A program made the position numbers and the translations under genes. A stretch of 64,000 nt of DNA from Neolentinus lepideus HHB14362 ss-1 (Eukaryota > Basidiomycota > Agaricomycetes > Gloeophyllales > Gloeophyllaceae). Below are positions 23,455 to 32,176 of this stretch, in pieces. Under the pieces are notes generated by a model. It saw only the letters and a list, made by a program, of their open reading frames with translations, was not told the origin of the DNA and did no database searches. The stretch covers positions 16,372-80,371 of the forward strand of contig KV425609.1 in the NCBI GenBank assembly GCA_001632425.1, read 5' to 3'. Numbering within the stretch: position 1 is the stretch's first letter; each line of letters starts with the position of its first letter.

Positions 23455-24168
23455 TTAGTTACTCCCAGTAGTCCCAGATATTGAATCAGCTCCATTCTTG
23501 GCTGAATTGGTAGGAGGTTGGTACTCTGAGTGACTTCTTGCAATGCCAGTTGCTGAATCAGCTACCTCCTTGGCTGGATTTGTAGTCTGTGAGTGTTCTG
23601 AGCAACTCCAAGTGGTGCCAGTGGCTGAGTCAGCTCCATCCTTGGCTGAATTTGTAGGAGGTGGGATCTCTGAGTAACTCCCAGTGGTGCCAATTGCTGA
23701 ATCCACTCCATCCATGCCATCCTTGGCCAGATTTGTAGGAGGTGAGTACTCTGATTGATTCCCAGTGATGCCAGTGGCTAAATCAGCTCCATGCATGGTT
23801 GCATTGGTAGCCTGTGAGTCCTTTGAGTGACTCCCAAGTGCACCAGTGGCTGAATCAGCTCCATCCTTGGCTGAAATGGTAGAAGGTGAGTGCCTTAAGT
23901 GACTCCCAGTTGTGCCAGTTGCTAAATTGGCTCTATTTTTAGTTGAATTGGTAGGAGGTGAGTACTTGGAGTGAGTCTTGATGAGACCAGTTGGTGAATC
24001 AGCTACCTGCTTGCCTGAATTTATAGCCTGTAAGTACTCTCAGTGACTCCCAGTAGTGCCAGGCCAACTAGCACATATAGCGCTGTGGACTCTTCAAAGT
24101 CATGATGCACAAGAGCGTCAACCACCTCTTGAATGGCAGTGCAGAGAGGAGCAGTAGAAGACGACGAC
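23455..24168 (-). pseudogene. degenerate gene with 24-residue tandem repeats
   Basis: Minus strand. An ATG at 24,166-24,168 begins MSSSSTAPLCTAIQEVVDAL. It is followed by about 8.5 copies of a 72-bp unit encoding a 24-residue motif close to SPPTNSAKDGADSATGTTGS. Units diverge by substitutions and one is longer by 9 bp (about 23,700-23,712, keeping frame). Two stops interrupt the first repeats. The tandem unit being a multiple of three suggests selection on protein at some time. It could be the N-terminus of the DIRS-like gag lying downstream on the same strand. No function can be named. Confidence 0.45.
23461..24058 (-). repeat. 72-bp tandem repeat, about 8.5 copies
   Basis: Units are marked by CCAGTGGTGCCAGTGGCTGAATC-like starts, about 72 bp apart. 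Divergence between units is substantial, so the array is old. No spacers and no palindromic repeat structure, hence not CRISPR-like. Confidence 0.75.
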
Positions 24169-24282
24169 ATAGCAAAAGCAGAGAAGAGGTGTAGGTGCTG
24201 GGCGATAGGCGATGAGGGGAGCGAAGGAGCAATGTCTAGTGAACTGAGGACAGTTCATTTTTAAAGTCCAGGGGAGGGGGGT

Positions 24283-24778
24283 AGGCCCCATTGGCTTCTG
24301 ACCCCAGAAAATGTGATTTAGGGCGATTCTGCACACTTCGTGGGAACTGTGACTTAGCAACTCAATAGTGCACTGTCGGTGCTCTGCGCACTAGTGACCC
24401 TATGCCCCAGCGATAAGGCTCTCAGCTTCTCAGCACACTTAGGATGGCTTCTCGATGGTGTGGTCAGCCAAACATCATTCAGTTGAGTCATCAGCATCTC
24501 AGCATGCACTGCCCGATGTTGTTACTGTGGACCGAACTGAGACAGTGTCTCAGGGTGCCTTTCCATATGGCATACAGCCCGCCGTTGCTTTGGATCATCG
24601 CTATTCTATTGGTGTGACTTTCCTGATGTGTTGCAGTGTGCATCAACACATGGCATGACTTCAGCTATCACAACACTGCCACACAGTATAGCAGCCCTGC
24701 CCTTTATCCCTCTTCAGCAAGATCACGCTAGCATCAGCAGCATAGCCAGCTGTCTGATCATCAAGGAGGCAGCCCACG
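24283..24778 (+). repeat. family-B element, 5' part only
   Basis: Starts within the terminus (TAGGCCCCATTGGCTTC) and matches 10,319-10,820 of the complete copy. It stops at 24,778 where a foldback arm begins (CTGTAGTAATAATAC). The first TGA of the terminus is lost. Confidence 0.7.
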
Positions 24779-25148
24779 CTGTAGTAATAATACATTATTA
24801 CCCATATGTTACCGTGCCCCATATTACATTAAACAGCGGTAACATACAGGGCTAATGCATTAGATTTCTGGATGTCCTGGAGAGCTGTTGCATGCCAGGC
24901 TGAGCTTGAATATGGCTGCCAGGCATGTCAGGCATGAAGATCCAGATCACATTGGGGTAAAGCATGGGAAAGAGACAGCTATATTTGTCTGTGAGGCCTA
25001 GGGCCTTGGTACTGGGCCGGAAAAATCCGTAAAAAAATCGCAATAAATCAGAATATATTCCTGGACCCATTTGGGACCCCATCCATGCTAAAAATAGCTC
25101 AAGCTATATATAGAATGCTCCATAATGGCACTCAGCTGATCATATAGC
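24779..25148 (+). repeat. foldback-element arm, truncated
   Basis: Begins CTGTAGTAATAATACATTATTAC, the outer end of the 13,705-16,632 palindrome. Continues with diverged arm sequence down to ...CACTCAGCTGATCATATA. Only one arm is present. Confidence 0.6.
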
Positions 25149-25924
25149 GACGTATAGCAATGATAGCGATGATAGCGACACAGTGCTCTTATCGTAGGCA
25201 GGGGGATAGTGACGCAGAGATTGGAGGAAGGATGCAAGATGCAGGAAGCTCAGAGATAGATGCAGGAATGAGATGGGAACACTAGATTGCACAGGGAGGA
25301 CTGACTGGGTTGCCTGTTGCCTGCCTTGTCTGCCTATAGGAGGTCCAACTAAAGTACTCTACTGGGTAAACAAATGAACCAAGAGCCATATGCTAACAAA
25401 ATGAAACTACTCCTGAAACTGATCTATCTCAAACCTCAGACAGGGGGAACAATCTCTGTAAGCTACAGTGTCCATATGCATAGGCCACTGCATACTGAAA
25501 GAAGCATGGGAAAGTGCACAGCATCGCATCAAAAAGCGCTATTGCTCCAGGTGGAGGCTGCACAGGTGCCCGCAATGCATGCACAGCCTCAGAATGACTT
25601 GAGCTTGATAGAGACCACACTGCCGGCCGCAGCTGAAGCAGTGCAACACTGCCACACTATGCCACTTGTTGGAAGGATACCACAGCACCACCGCTATTGT
25701 CAAGATGGGTGCACTCACTTACATAATGCAGTGTAGTGTCTGCTGAACGAGATCAAAGTGTCGAGGAGTGCAGGAAAATAGCTGGAAAAATCAATAAAAA
25801 CTCGAATATTGCTTGTGCCACCAGACTGGGAGCCCTAGCGCTATCGCGTATAGCATGAGAAATAGCGCAAAAGTGCTGAAAATGCGTTTTCTGAGGCTAG
25901 AGACACATAGGGTGCATCAACGGG
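25149..25924. other. no recognisable gene
   Basis: Contains an AGCGAYGATAGCG-rich stretch near 25,150-25,180. A GAAAATGCGTTTTCTGAGGCTAG segment near 25,878 resembles the family-A end sequence. A short plus frame at 25,374-25,736 has no domain I recognise. Confidence 0.45.
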
Positions 25925-26105
25925 CAGCGTTGCATGGCCTGATTAGGTAGCACTTCTCGATTTGGATTTAGCAGAGGCAATCTCTGTAAGTCCTACTTCA
26001 TCAAGTCTCACTCAGCTCATATATGTTCTCTGTATTCAGTATTGGCTCAGGCAACTGTTCAAATGACCAGGAAGCCTCCTCTTTCTCTCTGACCAGCTCG
26101 GGTAG
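25925..26105 (-). repeat. 180-bp repeat, copy 1
   Basis: Nearly identical to 28,926-29,105, including GATTTAGCAGAGGCAATCTC and GACCAGGAAGCCTCCTCTT. In the second copy it overlaps a minus-strand frame (ASWSFEQLPEPILNTEN). Here it abuts the truncated helicase fragment at 26,106. Confidence 0.65.
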
Positions 26106-28330
26106 CCAAACTCAATTGTGTGACAGAAGATAATGCATTTTGGGATATCTTTGGGTTTCTTTGCAGACATGGGGATGGCCCATGCAATGTCATACATGGT
26201 ACTGCTGCTGATGGAATGCTGAAGAAATCATGTAATATACTTAATGTGTGGCCTATCGACAGGAAGTTTGCGGAAGATATACTCGGGCTCTTTGAAGCGA
26301 AGAGAATTCAACATGGTGTAGGGAGATGCACCTGTTGGGGGCATTGCTGTTGTGATTATCCAGCATACATCTGGAGGAAGGCAAGACCGCCATACACTGA
26401 TCTCTTGGTATGCTGATCTGAAGTCCTCTCCATGGTCCTGTACCAGGTGGAACTTGTCCACTCCAAAGAAGCGGATATGGTCCCGGAACACCTTGGTCTG
26501 CATCTTCTTGTTGAGTTCTGGGTGCTTCAACATCTCTGGTGAGACTATGATGAGTTCCCAGAGTCCCTCAGCAACTTCATCAAATGGTTTTCGCTGCGGC
26601 ATCTGGCATGATGCATCTCGCAGAGTATCTGAATTGATTGTGATTGTGCAAAGGCCTCTTTTATTTGCAGCTTTGGCCTTAAATAGAGGTAAGACACAAT
26701 TTGCATGGGAGTTAGATTCCTACTTACCCGGTCTTTGCTCAATGCTTTAGTGGGCACCACGAGAATTGCAAGTCCCTGGTGACAGGCTACAACACACAAC
26801 AACCACCAAAAACACCTAGAAAATGCAGAGGGAACTCCATCTAATAGTGTCAGTAGTCGAAGGGCAGAAAGGTAAAGCTCAGGGGAGGTGAGGGAGGCAA
26901 AACAGAACAATGAATGGCACCGTATATCTCTTGTGAGTAGACCCAGATGCTCTATAACACTCCTAACTCTCTAACTCCCTTGCTCTATGCGTCTCAGCAC
27001 CGACTCAGCGCTTCTCAGAGGGGTTTTGGAGCTGGGCTAGACCAGCTGTCCTCTTGGGGGACTCGGATGATAATCGGACGATAGTTCTATAGGTTCCTCC
27101 ACATCGGAGGACTTTGAGCACACAGTAAGATGGAACACCAGTGCAGAAGACATAGGGAGAATGCAATGGAGATGATAAATGCAGAGATAAATGCAAGACC
27201 TCACACCAAGGTCATCTTAGAATGCAATTTCAGATGCAAGGAGGCTTTGAGATGTGAACTGTGAGGTAAAATTCACTGCTGGAAATGAAAATACAGGACA
27301 CCTAAAGTACTAAGTGACCCTGACATCTAAGAAACTGCTAAGTCCGAGATATCCTAATGCTCCATGCATCTACAATCAGAATATACAACCAAAAGTGTGC
27401 CACCGAGTCTCGCTAAGCTCCCAAGCCACTCACCAATCGTCCACTGCATGCCGCTCTCATTCCAAAGCACTCTAGGTGGGTCAGGAACCTCCATCTCAGG
27501 GAAGATCCTTCCATCTTGAGTCTGTATGGTGCATCGGCACGATTTGACGACTTGTGCTTGATGATAATCGACTCAAACTTCATAAGGAGGGATGACCAAG
27601 TGTTGTGACAGCGCCGGAACAGAATGAGAGGCCCACAGTGTCCTAATGTGCAGTGGCCAATGAGCGCCGAGGTATTGCGAGGTCAAACAGAATGTAAGAT
27701 CAGCTGGTATGCATCAGGAAGGCCGATATGAGTGACTCAGTGTGTATCAGTGCTTGATAGATGCACCGAGTGCTGCCATTCATCGCCATCGTGTTGGTAG
27801 ACTGAGTTCCAGAGGTTTCAAGGATTGTTGTGTCATATGGAAGGGGTATGGTGTTGAGTAAGTGTCGCCAATGCTATCAGTTCCATCTTCCAAGCACATA
27901 AGCAGCATTCAACAACCTCGGAGTATCCTGAGTCATTGAATAGAGTCCACTCCATAGCACCAGCAGGCATGCAGTGTGGCAAAGTGTCTAACCCTCGGTG
28001 GTGATGTCAGTAGCCAGAGGTGCGCGTCCTCGGGGATCACCAATGTATTGGGTTGTAGCCCAGTGAACTCTCGGAGATACATCGGTGGTCTTGGTGCTTT
28101 CTGCACCATGTCGAACACACCGAAAATGTGTTTTCAGAGGCTAGTGACGCTGGAGGCCTATCACCAGCCAAATCACAATCTTGCAGCCATCAACGGGACA
28201 TAAAATAGGGCAGATTTTCCAATTCTGCATGCACCAATAAACATGATGTCCTTGCCTTTAGCCAGATCCATAGATAGCTCTACCTGAAAGTTGTGCAAGC
28301 TGGGGTATTGCAATCCATTGTACTGACCCT
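26106..28330 (-). pseudogene. RecQ-like helicase fragment, split by a family-A insertion
   Basis: Minus strand, two parts. About 28,330-28,164 encodes the entry region (QVELSMDLAKGKD) and the P-loop GACRIGKSALFYVP. After the insert, 26,779-26,106 gives LAILVVPTKALSKDRV (motif Ia), an intron-like gap, SPEMLKHPEL, FGVDKFHLVQDHGEDFR (motif II region), IITTAMPP (motif III region) and a start of helicase domain 2 (KCIIFCHTIEFG). P-loop and DExH are degenerate (GACRIGKS for GxGKS, VDKFH for DExH). RecQ-type helicases unwind DNA 3'-5'. I know many TE-linked RecQ-like copies in Agaricomycetes. It is truncated at 26,106. Confidence 0.7.
26780..28163 (-). mobile_element. family-A element, copy 1 (1,384 bp)
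   Basis: Ends TGACAGGCTAC... and ...AGGCCTATCA on the plus strand. Flanking 4-mers CTGG (26,776-26,779) and CCAG (28,164-28,167) both derive from CCGG by one CpG transition. The uninterrupted duplicate of this helicase site (about 30,586) reads GTCCCTGGCCAAATC. The second copy is at 42,948-44,354. No ORF with a recognisable domain. Reversed, it starts TGATAGGCCTC like family B. Confidence 0.8.
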
Positions 28331-28610
28331 AGTGTGATTGCTTCTGGCTGCACGACATCCTCCATGAGACTTATCTCGATGCAAATATGTGGATTGAAAG
28401 TTCAAGATGTATATCAAGCTAGAACGGGCATGGCTATGACAACAGCGAGAGGCTCTGCAATGAGGAGTTGAGCAAAGACTACCATCTGATCCATATTAGG
28501 CAGCATCTCCTAAATTGGCTGTGACAGAGCACCCAAATAGGATGTGAATGTTGACCTAACATGGTCATGGGGGGACCTCTCTCATGCTGAAACATGAAGT
28601 AAAAGAGTCT
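28331..28610 (-). repeat. helicase-upstream segment, duplicated
   Basis: Matches 30,765-31,045 with few differences (shared CTTCTGGCTGYRCRACATCC and ATGAGGAGTTGAGCAAAG). On the minus strand a spliced or decayed reading is possible (HIFASR, MEDVVQ), continuous with the helicase N-terminus. Both copies end at the same point, so this is the boundary of a duplicated unit or TE. Confidence 0.6.
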
Positions 28611-29209
28611 ACTGCAGCCCGCTTCCAGGGCCTTGCAGCTGGTGCTTTCCTTGGTGAAGGTTCCGATTCCCCTGTCCAATCTTCCCTGAGGTGGTGTGAT
28701 CCACCATTTGAGCATGCATGTCTCCGCTTTGTGCCAGTACACTGTTGTTGGCGGTGTGCCTCTTGCATCTGATGATGACTTTGTCTCTTATGCTGGCTAC
28801 ATTAGACTTGTAAACACGTCTCCTCAATTTGACCGAGTAGGCGAGCAATGGGTCTTCATAGGGAGACTTGTTGCCTTTTAGTTTTGATGTCAGTGAGGTC
28901 CCCTGTGGGAGTCCTGTCACTCAAACGAGCAGTGTTGCATGGCCCGATTAGGTAGAACTTCTCAATTTGGATTTAGCAGAGGCAATCTCTGTAAGTCCTA
29001 CTTCATCGAGTCTCGCTCGGCTTATACATGTTCTCTGTATTCAGTATTGGCTCAGGCAACTGTTCAAATGACCAGGAAGCCTCCTCTTGCTCTCTGACCA
29101 GCTCGCCTTTAAACTCCTTGCCTGAGCTTGACTCTGTTTTGATACTGTTCTCTAGACCATTCATCCTGTACACACCAACACATCTTGACAGTACTTGCAA
29201 TGTAGACAC
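28611..29209 (-). pseudogene. unknown repeated gene, copy 2
   Basis: Minus-strand frames MSTLQVLSRCVGVYRMNGLEN...EASWSFEQLPEPILNTENMYK (29,209-29,003) and TGLPQGTSLTSKLKGNKSPYE (about 28,920-28,800), separated by an intron-like 100 bp. The second half recurs at 7645-7956 and the middle at 25,925-26,105. Three partial copies in one window argue for a mobile or repeated origin. No domain recognised. Confidence 0.4.
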
Positions 29210-29312
29210 AGGTCTCAGAATTTGACCATATAGTGACTCTAGAAGTTATCAAAAAACTATATCTCCGGACTCTAGCTCTGCATCTCCCTTAGAAAGCCCA
29301 GCACCATCAATT

Positions 29313-30221
29313 GTGGGCTTTGTCTCCTACAACAAGACTACATTTGACGCACCTGTTGTGGATACATCAGAAGATGATGCTGTCTCATTCAGAATGGTTA
29401 ATCCCTCACGGTTTCTTCCCTATGAACCCAGGTCACCCCCAACTTCTGAGTCAGTGGGTCTGCCCTGTATGGACCATAGGTCAAGCTCAGACTCTAGCTT
29501 GGGCAGTCCATTCACATTCATACATCACCGGCCTGGGACTCCAATGGATACAGATGATATGCTGGAGAACTCTCAGTCAGCAGCTGTCCAACTCAGCAAT
29601 GCAAGCCCAAATTCCCATGATGAATCTTTCGAAGCAACAACCTTATCCTTGTCAGAGTCTGATTCTCATGGGTGTGCTGTTCACAGCCCTTTGAACCCCA
29701 TGGTCACAACACCCATTATCAATTGGACTCACATTGGCAGCACAACAAGATCTGTGCATCGGACAACCGAGCAACGTGTGTCAGAGGTGCTGAAAGCGAT
29801 GAAGGCAGCCAAATTTGGCTCACTGGGAGACTTTCTGGTAACACTGTTCAATCCTGAGGCTGACTACACAATGGACCAAGTCATCTATCAGGCACTATCA
29901 GCTTTCTTGACTGGTTGCGGTGCTCCCGGCTTGAGACCAGCTGCGATTATACAGTCTATCTATGACCATCCAAAAAGTTGGAAGACTTGTGATAAGTTTG
30001 TGGCTGATATCCATATGGTGGTTCCCACTTATGCACGCTCTCTGGGTGAAGATGCTTATCCGGAATCGATCAATGAGCTTCCAAGTTCCTTGAGTCCTGC
30101 AACTGTTGGTGCTCATGATGCTCTCCGTCAATGGGCTGTTGATTGTGTCATAGACATAGTTGATTGGGAAGCAAATTTACTCACTGAAGCTGATGTTTTT
30201 CGCAATCTCTTGGTATGCTAA
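29313..30221 (+). pseudogene. hypothetical TE-associated protein, N-terminal part, fused to helicase debris
   Basis: A long open frame with a Ser-rich, acidic first 150 residues followed by a helical segment (RVSEVLKAMKAAKFGSLGDFLVTLF, YQALSAFLTGCGAPGLRPAAII). The pattern resembles the N-terminal half of abundant Agaricomycete proteins that carry DUF6589, but the diagnostic domain is not present, so this is tentative. The frame ends at 30,215-30,221 where sequence becomes the reverse-strand helicase fragment (TTGGTATGCTAATCTGAAG). The gene is therefore truncated and chimeric. Confidence 0.4.
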
Positions 30222-31050
30222 TCTGAAGTCCTCTCCATGGTCCTGTACTAGATGGAACTTGTCCACTCCAAAGAAGTGGATACAGTCCTGGAACACCTTG
30301 GTCTGCATCTTCTTGTTGAGCTCCGGGTGCTTCAACATCTCTGGTGAGACTATGATGAGTTCCCAGAGTCCCTTGGCAACTTCATCAAATGGTTTTCACC
30401 GTGGCATCTGGCATGATGCATCTCGCAGAGTATCCAAATTGATTGTGATTGCACAAAGGCCTCTTCTATTTGCAGCTTTGGCCTTAAATAGAGGTAAGAC
30501 ACAATTTGCATGGGAGTTAGATTCCTACTTACCTGGTCTTTGCTCAATGCTTTAGTAGGCACCACGAGAATTGCAAGTCCCTGGCCAAATCGCAATCTTG
30601 CAGCCATCAACGGGACATAAAATAGGGCAGATTTTCCGATTCTGCATGCACCAATAAACACAATGTCCTTCCCTTTAGCCAGATCCATAGATAGCTCTAC
30701 CTGAAACTCATGCAAGCTGGGGTATTGCAATTCTCAGCGGACTACTTCTTGATACCATTGTACTGACCCTAGCGCGATTGCTTCTGGCTGTGCAACATCC
30801 TCCATGAGACTTATCTCGATGCAAATATGTGGATTGAAAGTTCAAGATGTATATCAAGCTAGAACAGGCATGGCTACGACAACAGCGAGAGGCTCTGCAA
30901 TGAGGAGTTGAGCAAAGACTACCATCTGATCCATATTAGGCAGCATCTCCTAAATTGGCTGTGACAGAGCACCCAAATAGGATGTGAACATTGACCTAAC
31001 ATGGTCATGGGGGGACCTCTCTCACGCTGAAACATAAAGTAAAATAGCCT
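30215..31050 (-). pseudogene. RecQ-like helicase fragment, second copy
   Basis: Reads on the minus strand LHEFQVELSMDLAKGKDIVF, GACRIGKSALFYVPLMAARL, LAILVVPTKALSKDQV and, after an intron-like gap, SPEMLKHPELNKKMQ. It is the uninterrupted counterpart of the 26,106-28,330 copy and serves as its empty site for family A. It is truncated at 30,215. Its upstream 280 bp are duplicated with 28,331-28,610. Confidence 0.7.
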
Positions 31051-31419
31051 AGGCTACATTGCACCTGAACAATTTCATGAAGTTTTAAAGCAACATTGCA
31101 GGCCTGCCTATTGACCAGAGAATTTGAGTTTCAACTGGTTAATATCCACACCTGTTACTCATACCCATACAGACCAAACATTGCAGCAATATCTATGTTG
31201 TGCCACATCATGAAAAGCCTCCCACACAAATTTTGTCTAATTTTCTTGAGTCTGTACATAATTCAGATAATGCCAACAATCCAGGCTAACTGGCAAAAAT
31301 TTGTGATAGTTAGCAAAACATCTGATTTCCTATATGTTATTAGCAATAGAACGATCACACCAACATAACAAAATTATGATGGTCCAAGAACAGATTCACA
31401 AAGAATGCTGGGGCATCAT
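31051..31419. other. no recognisable gene
   Basis: AT-rich sequence with a short plus frame at 31,096-31,368 lacking any family feature. Confidence 0.45.
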
Positions 31420-31818
31420 CTAAAACACTGCTACTAGTCCATTCCTGAGGTACCACTGGTCCGAACTTAGGGAAGAGATGGACACTTTGATAAATCTGGG
31501 AAACGGGGATGACACTAGCCAATCTCTGACCATCTCAAATAGATCGCGTAATCTTACTGCTGTTTTTGGAATGTAAGGCATGGCGCGACTTTTCACACGC
31601 AAAACAGCCTCGAGACTAGAAAAATCTACAGCAGCCGTTACAGCACTTGTACCTACATAGAAAATTGTACACATTATCTGAATATATGAAAGAAAATTCT
31701 GACAGTGAAAGAACAGGAGAAATCCCACTAACAATAAATGCTGCATGAGGGTGCGCATTTTCACACATTTTGGCCTGCAGAAAGCCAGTGCTTCGATGCA
31801 GGGACCTGTCGCACTCAC
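31420..31818 (-). CDS. possible exon of an unknown gene
   Basis: A minus-strand open segment. A plausible 3' splice site (TTCTATGTAG before GTACAAGTG, about 31,655) precedes a 75-residue reading TSAVTAAVDFSSLEAVL...KTAVRLRDLFEMVRDWL. No domain recognised and no partner exon certain. It lies just left of the Tc1-2 element and could be a TE remnant. Confidence 0.2.
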   Translation of the reverse strand: MSATGPCIEALAFCRPKCVKMRTLMQHLLLVGFLLFFHCQNFLSYIQIMCTIFYVGTSAVTAAVDFSSLEAVLRVKSRAMPYIPKTAVRLRDLFEMVRDWLVSSPFPRFIKVSISSLSSDQWYLRNGLVAVF

Positions 31819-32176
31819 AAAGACATGGTAATATGTCTAGCAATTGGTAAAAAAAATCCTGGGGTCAACAGTACACTTCCTGTATCTTGAAAGCTGTGAC
31901 ATCCTGCTGAGGAGGTATTTTACTTTACTGCACTGTAGAAAATCAGCACAGCTTTCTATTCATCCCGGATTTTGAGAAACATATATACATGTATGTATAC
32001 AACCATATAAAAATTCTGCTATGCTCCCTGATGCACAGAAGGTGCCTACCATCCATCCGCACCTCCCATCCCACTTTGCGCCACACCTGTGTGACTCATT
32101 AGGATGTGTGATGTCACATGTACCCTCTGTGTTGTACAAGCAATAGTATCTACACTTCCAACACACATCTCTCCAA

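Noticed and set aside
23461..24058. Regular repeats as a CRISPR-like array
   Set aside because: Units are contiguous 72-bp coding repeats without spacers, in a eukaryotic genome.
25374..25736. A 120-codon plus frame as a gene
   Set aside because: No domain, no splice context and composition like the surrounding repeats.
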